This document shows positions 18,828 to 27,032 of a stretch of DNA of 50,538 nucleotides, one piece after another. Numbering within the stretch: the stretch's first letter is position 1; the number at the start of each line of letters is the position of its first letter. A program made the position numbers and the translations under genes. The DNA is from JABWBJ01 sp036507855 (GTDB lineage Bacteria; Gemmatimonadota; Gemmatimonadetes; Gemmatimonadales; Gemmatimonadaceae): NCBI GenBank assembly GCA_036507855.1, contig DATCIJ010000088.1:1-50538 (forward strand), in the 5' to 3' direction. The notes beneath the pieces are model-generated. The model had not been told where the DNA came from. It made no database searches and saw nothing but the letters and a program-made list of their open reading frames with translations.

Positions 18828-20131
18828 ACACGCCGGTCGTTGCGCTGGTGGGCCGGCCCAACGTCGGAAAGTCGGCGCTGTTCAACCGGATTGTCGGGCA
18901 CGACACGGCGATCGTGACCGAAGAGGCGGGAACGACGCGCGACCGGCACTTCGCGCGCGCGGAGTGGCAGGGCCGCGCGTTCTTCCTTGTCGACACCGGC
19001 GGCATCACGGAAGATCAGCGTGCCCCGATTGACGCGGCGATCCGCCAGCAGGTTGAAGTGGCCATCGACGAGGCCGACCTGCTGTTGATGGTTGTCGACG
19101 CCAGGAACGGTCTCCACCCGATCGATCGCCGCGTGGCCGAGATCCTCCGCGAGTCGGGAAAGTCGTTCATCGTGGTCGCGAACAAGGTGGACGATCCATC
19201 GGATACCGCCTGGTACGAGTTCTTCGAGCTCGGCGCCGGAGACCCGATGCCGGTGTCGGCGATCAACGGGAAACAGTCGGGAGACCTCCTCGACCTGGTG
19301 GTGAGCCGCATCCCCGAGGTGGCGCCCGAGCCCCACGACGCCCTTCGCGTCGCGGTCATTGGCCGGCCTAACGTGGGGAAGTCCTCGTTCGTGAACAGGC
19401 TCCTCGGTGAGGAGCGCCTGGTGGTTTCCGCGGACGCCGGCACCACGCGAGACGCGATCGACGCGACCATGCGGTACCACGGACGCGACGTCGTTTTCGT
19501 CGACACCGCCGGACTCCGCCGGCAGTCCCGGGTGGACGAGGGCATCGAATTCTACTCGGCGCTGCGCTCGAGAAGGGCCATCGAGCGCGCGGATCTCTGC
19601 TGCCTGCTCATCGACGCCACCGAGAAGCTGAACAACCAGGACCTGAAGATCGCCGCGCTGGCCTGGGAAGCCGGACGGGGCCTCATTGTCATCGTCAACA
19701 AGTGGGACCTGTTCGAGAAGGACGACAAGAGCGCGCCTCGCTTCGAGAAGGAATGCCGCGAGAAGGCCCCGTATCTCGCATTCGTGCCGTTTCTCTTCGC
19801 GTCGGCCAAGACCGGACTTCGCGTGAACCGGGTGCTCGACCTGATCCTTGAAGTGGCCTCGGAACGGACCAAGCGTATCACGACATCGGAGGTGAACACG
19901 CGATTGGGGGAACTGATCGCGCGCCAACAGCCCGCGCAGGCCGCGGGCCGCGAAGTGCGGCTCATGTATGCGACCCAGGTGGATGTCGCGCCGCCGACCT
20001 TCGCCGTGTTCGGCAATCATCCCGACCTGGTCCAGGAGCACTACGTGCGCTACCTGCATAACGGCTTCCGCGAGTCATGGGGCTTCCGCGGCAACCCGGT
20101 GCGGATCCTCCTCCGGCGAAAGGCGGCATGA
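18824..20131 (+). CDS. der: Ribosome biogenesis GTPase Der (EngA)
   Basis: Tandem GTPase needed for maturation of the 50S subunit. The 435-residue length is normal. Two G domains are evident: G1 GRPNVGKS at about 10-17 with NKVD, and a second G1 GRPNVGKSS near 183 with NKWD. A C-terminal KH-like domain follows (QVDVAPPTFAVFGNHPDLV). The GTG start overlaps the DUF512 stop, and ATGA links it to plsY. A CCTAACG octamer lies inside the second G1 codons. Confidence 0.97.
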   Translation: MNTPVVALVGRPNVGKSALFNRIVGHDTAIVTEEAGTTRDRHFARAEWQGRAFFLVDTGGITEDQRAPIDAAIRQQVEVAIDEADLLLMVVDARNGLHPIDRRVAEILRESGKSFIVVANKVDDPSDTAWYEFFELGAGDPMPVSAINGKQSGDLLDLVVSRIPEVAPEPHDALRVAVIGRPNVGKSSFVNRLLGEERLVVSADAGTTRDAIDATMRYHGRDVVFVDTAGLRRQSRVDEGIEFYSALRSRRAIERADLCCLLIDATEKLNNQDLKIAALAWEAGRGLIVIVNKWDLFEKDDKSAPRFEKECREKAPYLAFVPFLFASAKTGLRVNRVLDLILEVASERTKRITTSEVNTRLGELIARQQPAQAAGREVRLMYATQVDVAPPTFAVFGNHPDLVQEHYVRYLHNGFRESWGFRGNPVRILLRRKAA

Positions 20132-20784
20132 GAAATCCCGTGGTCGCGCTCCTCGCGTCCTGGCTGATCGGCTCGATCCCCTGGGCTTACCTGGCGGGTC
20201 GGCTGCTGAAGGGAGTCGACCTGCGGACGTACGGATCGGGAAACCTCGGCGCGACCAACGTGCTCCGCCTGCTCGGCGCTCCCGCGGCGATTGTCGTGTA
20301 CGCGCTGGATGCCGCCAAGGGCATGGTGCCGGTGTTGCTGTTCCCCGCAGTGTTCGATTTCGCGCCGCGCGGCGGCTGGGCGATTGCCTGCGGACTGCTG
20401 GCCATCCTCGGTCACGTGCGGCCCGTCTTCCTGCTCTTTCACGGGGGAGGGAAGGGAGTGGCAACCGCTTCCGGCGTCTTCTTCGCCCTCACTCCGCTGG
20501 CCACGCTGGCTTCGTTGACGGGGTTCCTGCTTCTGCTCGCGGCGACCCGGACGATGTCGATCGCATCGCTGACCGGCGCCGCGATTCTCCCCGTCGGCGT
20601 TGCCCTCACGCACGGCGTGAGTAGCCTCGTGTTCGCGGTGTCGTTAGGTGTGGCGTTGTTTGTCTACTGGACGCACCGCGCCAACATTGGTCGCCTGCGG
20701 CGCGGCGAGGAACCGAAGCTGACCTTCCGCCGCGGAAAGGACGCCGGCCCGGTGGACGGGCTTTCCCCGCAGGGGAGGGCATGA
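20128..20784 (+). CDS. plsY: Glycerol-3-phosphate acyltransferase PlsY
   Basis: Integral membrane acyltransferase using acyl-phosphate to acylate glycerol-3-phosphate, the first step of phospholipid synthesis. 218 residues from the ATG that overlaps the der stop. Conserved motifs: SIPWAYLAGR, GSGNLGATNVLR, the FHGGGKGVAT loop and the C-terminal YWTHRANIGRLRRGEEPK. About five to seven membrane segments. Its pairing with gpsA, which makes its substrate, is metabolically coherent. Confidence 0.95.
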   Translation: MRNPVVALLASWLIGSIPWAYLAGRLLKGVDLRTYGSGNLGATNVLRLLGAPAAIVVYALDAAKGMVPVLLFPAVFDFAPRGGWAIACGLLAILGHVRPVFLLFHGGGKGVATASGVFFALTPLATLASLTGFLLLLAATRTMSIASLTGAAILPVGVALTHGVSSLVFAVSLGVALFVYWTHRANIGRLRRGEEPKLTFRRGKDAGPVDGLSPQGRA

Positions 20785-21779
20785 TGCGTTGCGCCGTCGT
20801 GGGCGGGGGTGCATGGGGAACGGCGTTGTCAGACCTGCTGGCTCGCGCCGGACACCAGGTGACAATCTGGGCGCGCGAGCCGGACGTGGTGGCCCACATC
20901 AACACCACGCACGCCAACCCACGGTTCCTGGCGGGCGTTACCCTCGATCCGAGTGTGCGAGCCTCGGGAGACCTCTGCGGCGTGGTCCGTGACGCGGAAC
21001 TGGTGGTCCATGCGGCGCCGTCCCACGTGTTGCGTGAGGTGGTGCGCGCGGCGGCGCCGGGAGTGTCGCGGGATGCCATTCAGGCGATTGCGACGAAGGG
21101 CATCGAGCCGGATTCGTTGATGCTGATGGGCGACGTCGTGTCGGCGGAACTTCCCGGACGTCCCGTCGTCGCGGTCTCGGGGCCTTCCTTCGCCATCGAG
21201 GTGGCGCGTCGCCAACCCACGGCCGTCGTCGCGGCCAGCGACGATGCGGCGGCCTCGGCCGCCGTCCAGCACGCCTTCAGTACTCCGACCTTCCGGGTGT
21301 ACACGACGGACGATGTCCGTGGCGTCGAGCTCGCGGGCGCCGTGAAGAACGTCATGGCCGTCGCCACCGGCATCGCCGAGGGGCTCGGGCTTGGCTTGAA
21401 CCCGCGCGCGGCGCTGATCACCCGCGGGCTGGCGGAAACGACGCGCCTGGGCGTCGCGTTAGGCGCTCGTCAGGAGACGTTTGCCGGTCTCGCCGGACTC
21501 GGCGACCTGGTGCTCACCTGTACCGGGGCCCTCAGCCGCAACCGGGCGGTCGGCGTCGAGGTCGGGAAGGGCCGCGCGCTTCACGACGTCCTGGCGGGAA
21601 CGGAAACCATTGCCGAAGGCGTGCGGAACGCCCGCAGCACGGTGGCCCTGGCCGGGCAAGCCGGCGTGACCATGCCGATCGCGGAAGCGGTCTATCGCGT
21701 GCTGTTCGAGTCACAGCCCCCCGACGAAGCCATCGCAGAACTCATGCAACGCGAACTCAGAGCGGAGCGGGACGAATGA
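20781..21779 (+). CDS. gpsA: Glycerol-3-phosphate dehydrogenase [NAD(P)+]
   Basis: Reduces dihydroxyacetone phosphate to sn-glycerol-3-phosphate in the cytoplasm for phospholipid synthesis. 332 residues. Rossmann motif VVGGGAWGTAL at residues 6-16, the ATKGIEPDS segment, SGPSFAIEVA, catalytic lysine block ELAGAVKNVMAVATG and the C-terminal GLAGLGDLVLTCTG. ATGA overlaps on both sides. One TTA codon occurs inside a CGTTAGGC octamer at 21455. Confidence 0.96.
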   Translation: MMRCAVVGGGAWGTALSDLLARAGHQVTIWAREPDVVAHINTTHANPRFLAGVTLDPSVRASGDLCGVVRDAELVVHAAPSHVLREVVRAAAPGVSRDAIQAIATKGIEPDSLMLMGDVVSAELPGRPVVAVSGPSFAIEVARRQPTAVVAASDDAAASAAVQHAFSTPTFRVYTTDDVRGVELAGAVKNVMAVATGIAEGLGLGLNPRAALITRGLAETTRLGVALGARQETFAGLAGLGDLVLTCTGALSRNRAVGVEVGKGRALHDVLAGTETIAEGVRNARSTVALAGQAGVTMPIAEAVYRVLFESQPPDEAIAELMQRELRAERDE

Positions 21780-22168
21780 CGGACAAGGCCATCCAGGAGT
21801 TCTTCTCGATTGGCGAGGTGTGCGAGCTGACCGGACTCAAGCAGCACGTGCTGCGATACTGGGAAAGCCAGTTCCGCTTCCTGAACCCCGCAAAGAACCG
21901 GTCCGGCAACCGAGTCTACCAGCGGAAGGAGATCGAGCTCATCCAGTACGTGAAGCACCTTCTCTACACGGAGAAGTACACGATCGAGGGCGCGAGGCAG
22001 AAGATCGACGACCACAGGAAGGACGGAGGCCTCCGCGCCGAAGCACGAGGCGCGCTGGGCGCGGAGACGCTGGCCGACGTTGAACGGCAAATGGCCGACC
22101 TGCTTTCAGTGCTGGAGAAATCCAGTCCGGTTCCGGAACCACGAAGCGTGGCCGAGGAAAAGATCTAA
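21776..22168 (+). CDS. MerR-family transcriptional regulator
   Basis: 130 residues. The N-terminal winged helix-turn-helix is clear (FFSIGEVCELTGLKQHVLRYWE and GNRVYQRKEIELIQYVK), followed by a short coiled coil and an unconserved tail. There are no metal-binding cysteines in an effector domain, so it belongs to the small HTH-only MerR group often encoded near gpsA or ihf-like genes. Targets unknown. ATGA overlap with gpsA; the surE start codon directly abuts its stop. Confidence 0.85.
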   Translation: MTDKAIQEFFSIGEVCELTGLKQHVLRYWESQFRFLNPAKNRSGNRVYQRKEIELIQYVKHLLYTEKYTIEGARQKIDDHRKDGGLRAEARGALGAETLADVERQMADLLSVLEKSSPVPEPRSVAEEKI

Positions 22169-22930
22169 GTGAGGATTCTGTGCACCAACGATGACGGGTA
22201 TCTCGCATACGGGCTGGAGTGCCTGGTCCGCGCCGCGGAGCAGATAGGCGAGGTCACCGTCGTCGCTCCCGATCGCGAGCAAAGCGCCACCAGCCACTCG
22301 CTCACGCTTCACCATCCCCTGCGGCCGGTGCCGCGCGGGCCCAGGCGTTTTCAGGTCGACGGCACGCCAACCGATTGTGTGATGCTGGCGGTGGAAGCCC
22401 TCATGCCTGAGCGTCCTGACTTCGTGCTCAGCGGCATCAATCACGGACAGAACATGGGCGAGGACGTTCTGTACTCCGGCACCGTGGCGGCGGCCATGGA
22501 AGGACTCGCGCTGGGCATTCCTTCCATCGCGATTTCCTTCGCCGGTGGCGACCTTCGCGCCGACGTCTCGCGGCTGGACGAGCAGGTCACGATCCTCGTC
22601 CCACTCCTGCGGCATCTCACGAGTCTCAAGCCATTCCCGGCGGACACCCTGCTGAACGTCAACCTTCCGCCGGTTTCGCCGACCGAGCAGCGTGGAATCC
22701 GCCTGACGAGACTGGGGCGCCGCGTCTACTCCAACTCGATCCAGCCGATGCGCGATCCCTGGGGGCGTGAAATCTACTGGATCGGTGGCGGGGACATCAC
22801 CTGGGAGGGAGGGGACGATTCGGACTTCCAGGCGATCAGGGATTCGTGCGTGTCGGTCACTCCGCTGCACCTCGACCTCACCCACCGGGACATGCTGGAT
22901 ACCAGGGAACAATGGTGGCTGGCCCCCTGA
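22169..22930 (+). CDS. surE: 5'/3'-nucleotidase SurE
   Basis: Survival protein E, a metal-dependent nucleoside monophosphatase. 253 residues starting with MRILCTNDDGYLAYGLE, which contains the metal-binding Asp pair (Asp8, Asp9). Further motifs are APDREQSATSHSLT, GTPTDCV, and the SGINHGQNMGEDVLYSGTVA block near residue 90. The GTG start is immediately after the merR stop. It overlaps pcm by 19 nt, the classical surE-pcm pairing. Confidence 0.96.
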   Translation: MRILCTNDDGYLAYGLECLVRAAEQIGEVTVVAPDREQSATSHSLTLHHPLRPVPRGPRRFQVDGTPTDCVMLAVEALMPERPDFVLSGINHGQNMGEDVLYSGTVAAAMEGLALGIPSIAISFAGGDLRADVSRLDEQVTILVPLLRHLTSLKPFPADTLLNVNLPPVSPTEQRGIRLTRLGRRVYSNSIQPMRDPWGREIYWIGGGDITWEGGDDSDFQAIRDSCVSVTPLHLDLTHRDMLDTREQWWLAP

Positions 22931-23571
22931 TTCCCGAGTATCGCGGAGCCCGGCGCCGTCTCATCGAAACGCTCCAGGAGAATGGAATCTCCGACCTCTC
23001 CGTCCTGCGCGCTTTCGAACTGACGCCTCGCCATCTGTTCGTGCCGAGTGGCGTCCGTCACCGCGCCTACGAGGACAGTGCGTTGCCGATCGGGAGCGGG
23101 CAGACGATTTCGCAACCCTCGGTGCATGCGAGGTACCTCCAGGTGCTCAAGCTCACCGGTCACGAAAACGTCCTCGAAGTGGGAACAGGTTCGGGGTACC
23201 AGACGGTGCTCCTGAGTCATCTGGCGGCACGAGTCTTTTCCATCGAGCGAGTGCCGGAGTTGCTCGAGCGGGCCCGCGAGGTCATCGCCGAGTGCGGAGT
23301 GCGAAACGTGTCACTGATGCTCGGTGACGGAACGCTCGGTTGGCGGCAGCACGCGCCATACGACGCAATCCTGGTGAGCGCTGGGGCGCCCGACGTGCCG
23401 CGGCCACTCCTCGAGCAACTGGCCGAGGGCGGCCGCATGATCGTCCCGCTGGGTGACATGGATGAGCAGATGCTTGTGATGGTGACGCGTAAAGGCGACA
23501 CATTCGAGCGCCGTGACATCGCGCCGGTCCGATTCGTCCCGCTGTGGGGATCCCACGGGTGGTCGGGCTGA
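22912..23571 (+). CDS. pcm: Protein-L-isoaspartate O-methyltransferase
   Basis: Repairs isoaspartyl residues in damaged proteins using SAM. 219 residues from the ATG at 22912 inside the end of surE; an in-frame upstream start at 22846 would only extend into surE coding. Motifs: GSGQTISQPSVHARY near the active site, the SAM motif VLEVGTGSGYQT, and DAILVSAGAPDVP. Ends with PLWGSHGW, usual for the family. Confidence 0.95.
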   Translation: MVAGPLIPEYRGARRRLIETLQENGISDLSVLRAFELTPRHLFVPSGVRHRAYEDSALPIGSGQTISQPSVHARYLQVLKLTGHENVLEVGTGSGYQTVLLSHLAARVFSIERVPELLERAREVIAECGVRNVSLMLGDGTLGWRQHAPYDAILVSAGAPDVPRPLLEQLAEGGRMIVPLGDMDEQMLVMVTRKGDTFERRDIAPVRFVPLWGSHGWSG

Positions 23572-23614
23572 ACAGCTCACGGCCCGGTCGTGGTCCTGAC
23601 GCCGGAGACCACTC

Positions 23615-24142
23615 ATGATGGATGGATCGGACAACGAGGGCGCCCGCAGACCGGGAACTCGGCCTTTTGTCAGCGGACGTCCCATCGCGCAAGTCGGCCC
23701 ACTGACTTCAGCCTATGTGACATCGCGCCCGTTCCCGTTTGCCGGTGCGCGATCGACCACGGCCGCGGGAACCAGGACAACGACGTCCTCGGCGGTCACC
23801 ACCGCGGGCGCAGTCCCCACGCCGCGCTGGACCGTGGCCGTCTACGAGCCCGGCCTGGAGCATGTCGCGTCGCTCGATTCCGAGACACAGACTCTGTCGC
23901 TCGAGTCGCCACCACCGGACCGCTCGGAGCGAGATAACGTCGCCGAGGCGAGCCTCGCGCTTTCCGACGGCATCGTGGAAGTCGGACGACACGCTTCCAG
24001 TCTGGCAGCCGCGGAAGTCCTCGAGGTCGTGGCGCGTCGGCTGCGTCTCGGCGAGATTCTGTTGCTTCCGGGTGCGTCGACGCAAACCGACGCCGCTGTG
24101 GTTTCATCGGTCCTCGCCGCATTGCTCGGAGGTCGCCGCTAA
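23615..24142 (+). CDS. Hypothetical protein
   Basis: 175 residues, acidic overall in the second half. The first 90 residues are low-complexity (T, S, A, P, R rich) and look disordered; residues 100-175 are predicted helical (LSDGIVEVGRHASSLAAAEVLEVVARRLRLGEILL). No domain recognised. The position between pcm and acyP, on the same strand with short gaps, and the organised C-terminal helices support it as real rather than spurious. Confidence 0.5.
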   Translation: MMDGSDNEGARRPGTRPFVSGRPIAQVGPLTSAYVTSRPFPFAGARSTTAAGTRTTTSSAVTTAGAVPTPRWTVAVYEPGLEHVASLDSETQTLSLESPPPDRSERDNVAEASLALSDGIVEVGRHASSLAAAEVLEVVARRLRLGEILLLPGASTQTDAAVVSSVLAALLGGRR

Positions 24143-24154
24143 CCTCTTTCGCGC

Positions 24155-24430
24155 ATGGGCATCGTCCACCTCAGGATCGTTGGAAGAGTGCAGGGGGTGG
24201 GATTTCGATGGTTTGTTCGCGACAGAGCGTTGGAACTCGGTATTTCCGGCTGGGTGAGGAACACACCGTCCGGTGATGTCGAGGTGGCAGCCAGCGGGGA
24301 TTCCTCGAAGCTTTCTGCGCTCGAGTCGTTCGTGATTCGTGGGCCCGCAGGATCGAATGTGACCTCCGTCGATCGAGTGCATCCACCGGCCGGCACATCG
24401 TATCCATCCCCATTCCGGATTGAACGATGA
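24155..24430 (+). CDS. acyP: Acylphosphatase
   Basis: Hydrolyses carboxyl-phosphate bonds of acylphosphates. 91 residues, the usual size. The phosphate-binding loop GRVQGVGFRWF holds the catalytic Arg18, and Asn36 in GWVRNTPSGDVEV is the catalytic asparagine. ATGA overlap with apt. Confidence 0.94.
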   Translation: MGIVHLRIVGRVQGVGFRWFVRDRALELGISGWVRNTPSGDVEVAASGDSSKLSALESFVIRGPAGSNVTSVDRVHPPAGTSYPSPFRIER

Positions 24431-24972
24431 CTGAGGAAGGCTCGGCATCCCTCGATCAACGGTTGCGCCGCCTGGTGCGCGACGTCCCCGACTATCCGCG
24501 CGCCGGCATCATGTTCAAGGACATCACGCCGCTTCTTGGCGATCCCGAGTCATTCCGGTCGGCGTGCGAGGCCATGGCGGATACGTTCCGCCGCGAACGC
24601 GTGACGCATGTCGCGGCGGTGGAGAGCCGCGGGTTTCTCTTCGGATCGCCCATCGCGGTAACGCTGAAGGCCGGCGTAGTCCCCATCCGGAAGCGCGGCA
24701 AACTGCCTTACGATTCCGAGTTCGAGGAGTATGAACTGGAGTACGGGACCGACGCCCTCGAGATGCACGTTGATGCGTTGCCAGCCGGCGCGCGGGTGCT
24801 CGTAGTGGATGATCTGCTGGCTACTGGTGGGACGGCGGCTGCGGCCTGCCGGCTCGTTGAGCGACTGCAGGGGACGGTTGTGGGCTGTTCGTTCCTGATT
24901 CGACTTGGATTCCTGGATGGCCTGGGGAAGCTGGGGGGGCGGCACGTGCATAGCCTCATGACGTACGAGTGA
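24427..24972 (+). CDS. apt: Adenine phosphoribosyltransferase
   Basis: Purine salvage: adenine plus PRPP to AMP. 181 residues. N-terminal DVPDYPRAGIMFKDITPLL is diagnostic for Apt; the PRPP-binding motif is VLVVDDLLATGGTA at about 120-133. Followed by an intergenic region containing a tRNA gene. Confidence 0.95.
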   Translation: MTEEGSASLDQRLRRLVRDVPDYPRAGIMFKDITPLLGDPESFRSACEAMADTFRRERVTHVAAVESRGFLFGSPIAVTLKAGVVPIRKRGKLPYDSEFEEYELEYGTDALEMHVDALPAGARVLVVDDLLATGGTAAAACRLVERLQGTVVGCSFLIRLGFLDGLGKLGGRHVHSLMTYE

Positions 24973-25111
24973 GGTCGGCTCGATCCTGCAGGCGTGATGG
25001 GAGCACGCCCCTACGCGAGATTCCATCAAGGGGGCGGGGGCGACTAGATTTTCCCCCGCAGTCGGCCCGCAAGGGGGAGGCGTAACGTCACGCCGTCGCT
25101 GGCGGCGCCAC

Positions 25112-25185
25112 GCCCCTGTAGCTCAGGTGGATAGAGCAGCGGTTTCCTAAACCGTTGGCCGCGTGTTCGAGTCACGCCAGGGGCA
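25112..25185 (+). tRNA. tRNA-Arg (anticodon CCT)
   Basis: A 74-nt cloverleaf: acceptor arms GCCCCTG and CAGGGGC with discriminator A, D arm GCTC/GAGC, anticodon stem GCGGT/ACCGT with loop TTCCTAA (anticodon CCT, reading AGG), 5-nt variable region, and T arm GCGTG-TTCGAGT-CACGC. The 3' CCA is not encoded. Confidence 0.95.
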
Positions 25186-25260
25186 CTGGTAACCAGTTAA
25201 AGCAGGCAATACACCCGAGCCTGGCTCAACGCCGGCAGGAACCCGTTCAGGACAAGGCAA

Positions 25261-25914
25261 ATGGCGAAGACGGACTCGACAGTACCGATCGCTGAAGAAG
25301 GCACCAGCGAGTCGATCTTTGAGTGGGCGCAAGTCAACGCGAGCAAGCTCTCCATCGGCGGCATCGTGGTCGTGGCATTGGCGGCTGTAGGGCTCCTCTG
25401 GCGCGCCTCGGCGGACAAGAAAGAGGTCAGAGCCAGTCAGGCCTTGGCTGCCGCACAATCGGTCGTGCAGTCCGGTAACGCCGCCCTGGCGCAGTCAGAC
25501 CTTCAGGCTCTGCTGCGCCGCTACGGGGGGACGACGGCTGCGATCCAGGCGCGAATGCTTCTGGCCCAGGTTCACTTCGGGCAAGGGAAACTTGACGATG
25601 GCTTGAAGGAGCTGGATGCCATCGGCACACCCGGCCCCTACGCCGCTTCGGTACACGGGCTGAGAGCGGCTGGGCTGGAGCAGGCCGGGAAGCCCGCTGA
25701 AGCGGGTGCCGAATACGAGCGAGCCGCCGGCGCGGCAAACACCACGTTCGGCAGGGCGAGCTACCACTCCGACGCCGCCCGCGCCTACCTGGCTGCCGGA
25801 AATGCGGATGCCGCCAAGCGGATTTGGGAAGCCATGGCTGCCGACGACACCAACCCGCTCGCTAGCGAGGCGAGGGTTCGCCTGGGCGAGATCAAGGTGA
25901 AGCCGATCGGATAG
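25261..25914 (+). CDS. Membrane-anchored tetratricopeptide protein, YfgM-like
   Basis: 217 residues. A cytoplasmic N-terminus of about 30 residues precedes a single transmembrane helix (IGGIVVVALAAVGLLW, about 33-48). The exposed C-terminal part is helical TPR-like (MLLAQVHFGQGKLDDGLKEL, AYLAAGNADAAKRIWEAM). The architecture matches YfgM/TPR_21 proteins that act as periplasmic chaperone partners of the Sec system, but that is an architectural match only. A purine-rich AGGACAAGG lies just upstream. It is the last + strand gene before the convergence point. Confidence 0.75.
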   Translation: MAKTDSTVPIAEEGTSESIFEWAQVNASKLSIGGIVVVALAAVGLLWRASADKKEVRASQALAAAQSVVQSGNAALAQSDLQALLRRYGGTTAAIQARMLLAQVHFGQGKLDDGLKELDAIGTPGPYAASVHGLRAAGLEQAGKPAEAGAEYERAAGAANTTFGRASYHSDAARAYLAAGNADAAKRIWEAMAADDTNPLASEARVRLGEIKVKPIG

Positions 25915-25951
25915 GGAAAGCAGGCAAGTGGTAGTCTCGTGTCTCGATGAG

Positions 25952-25980
25952 CGGGCCCTTCAATCCGGGTGGCCCGTTTT
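25952..25980 (+). terminator. Intrinsic terminator after the TPR gene
   Basis: CGGGCC (25952-25957) pairs with GGCCCG (25971-25976) across a 13-nt loop and is followed by TTTT, 38 nt after the stop codon. Confidence 0.7.
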
Positions 25981-25997
25981 GCGTTTGCTGGCTCTAA

Positions 25998-26025
25998 AGT
26001 GCCGATAATAGATGTTATGTAAAGT
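25998..26025. other. dif: Predicted dif site (XerCD chromosome dimer resolution)
   Basis: 28 bp with the layout of dif: an 11-bp left arm AGTGCCGATAA (25998-26008), 6-bp centre TAGATG and 11-bp right arm TTATGTAAAGT (26015-26025). By my alignment from memory the right (XerD-side) arm matches the Bacillus subtilis dif arm at 10 of 11 positions and the E. coli arm at 9 of 11; the left arm matches each at 8 of 11. It lies in an AT-rich intergenic patch exactly where the + genes on the left and the - genes on the right converge, as expected at the replication terminus. A xerD-type recombinase gene lies about 18 kb away. Confidence 0.8.
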
Positions 26026-26030
26026 TAGCT

Positions 26031-26050
26031 AGTGGATAAGGTGTGGAAAA
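26031..26050 (-). other. Pair of DnaA-box-like 9-mers beside dif
   Basis: Read on the - strand, TTTTCCACA (26050-26042) and TTATCCACT (26039-26031) lie 2 bp apart, 5 bp from the right arm of dif. Both are one mismatch from TTATCCACA. A replication origin here is unlikely because genes converge on this point. The remaining 160 bp up to dapF hold a 10-bp palindrome (TCCACGTGGA, 26120-26129) and nothing else I can name. Confidence 0.35.
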
Positions 26051-26210
26051 CCGGAACGTCATCGATGCCATTCCGTTCTAACTCGCTCGTCTGTAAAGGC
26101 TTGGCAACGCTGTATTCGTTCCACGTGGACGAGCGTCAGGAGGAGGCACCCTGAGCGGGCCGGCCGTCGCTTCGGGCCAGACTCGACCAAGCGTTCAACT
26201 CGACAGTGAA

Positions 26211-27029
26211 TCAGAGCAAGGGAGAAAGGTCGCGGAGCCGGCCCTCGAACACCAGCCGCCCTTCCCCAGACAGCGTTGGCATCCCGTTCTCGAACGTCAC
26301 CGTCAATGGCGCTCCCGAGCGCGTAATCAGCCTCAAAGGGCCGCTCTCGCCGTCCCAGGTCATCAGCATGGCCGCCGTCGCCACAGACCCGGATCCGCAG
26401 GCCAGAGTCTCCTCCTCGACGCCGCGCTCATAGGTTCGATAGGTCCAGTCCGGCCCTCGACGGGAGACGAAGTTGACGTTCGCGCCGGCCCTGAGGCTGG
26501 GCAGGCTCCGAAGCGCCCGGCCACGGCCCTCCACGTCGACCTCCTCGACGTCAGCACAGGCCACGACCAGATGCGGCACACCAACCCGGGCAAAGCCTAT
26601 TCGCCGCTCGCCAGCCGCCAGGGGAGTCTCAAAAGCGGGGTCGGCGTCGAGAACGGCAGGCATCCCAACCTCGGGTCCTCGCGGGCCGAATCGCCCGGGA
26701 ATCGGCCCTGAGGAAGTTCGGAACGAGAAGCTCTCGCCCGGCTCGACTATCCCAAGCTCCGCCGCCAGCGTCACCGAGCAGAGGGATGCGTTGCCGCAGA
26801 ACTCGGCCAGGGAGCCATCTCGATTGAAGTAGCGCATGCCGTACCTGTGCTCCGGATCATTCTCCAGGAACACCACTCCGTCCGCACCAACACCTCGCCG
26901 CCGGTCGCAGAGCGCGCCAATGGCCTCCGCCGTCTCCAGCCCTTCTGAGGGCAATGAGCGGGTATCGAAGAAGACGAAATCGTTCCCCGACCCCGTCATC
27001 TTCCAGAACGTCTGCTGGGAGAGGCGCAC
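26211..27029 (-). CDS. dapF: Diaminopimelate epimerase
   Basis: Interconverts LL- and meso-diaminopimelate for lysine and peptidoglycan synthesis, using two cysteines as acid/base. 272 residues. N-terminal KMTGSGNDFVFFD is diagnostic. The two catalytic cysteines are present: Cys78 in FCGNASLC and Cys211 in ETLACGSGS. The first motif is atypical, since most DapF proteins have CGNG followed by x-R-C, whereas this has CGNA and Leu for the Arg. It is the last gene of the - strand run, 3 nt downstream of a glycosyltransferase gene. Confidence 0.9.
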   Translation of the reverse strand: MRLSQQTFWKMTGSGNDFVFFDTRSLPSEGLETAEAIGALCDRRRGVGADGVVFLENDPEHRYGMRYFNRDGSLAEFCGNASLCSVTLAAELGIVEPGESFSFRTSSGPIPGRFGPRGPEVGMPAVLDADPAFETPLAAGERRIGFARVGVPHLVVACADVEEVDVEGRGRALRSLPSLRAGANVNFVSRRGPDWTYRTYERGVEEETLACGSGSVATAAMLMTWDGESGPLRLITRSGAPLTVTFENGMPTLSGEGRLVFEGRLRDLSPLL

Positions 27030-27032
27030 GGT

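Noticed and set aside
18362..20059. Open frame of 565 residues on the - strand opposite der
   Set aside because: It mirrors der codons in a GC-rich genome, has low-complexity H/R/E-rich sequence and no domain. Similar long antisense frames opposite gdhA (5199-6389), uvrC (10292-11512) and the TPR gene (14616-15569) were rejected for the same reason.
26031..26050. Origin of replication based on two DnaA-box-like 9-mers
   Set aside because: Genes converge on this point rather than diverge, only two boxes are seen, dnaA and dnaN are absent, and a dif-like site lies beside it. A terminus explains the region better.
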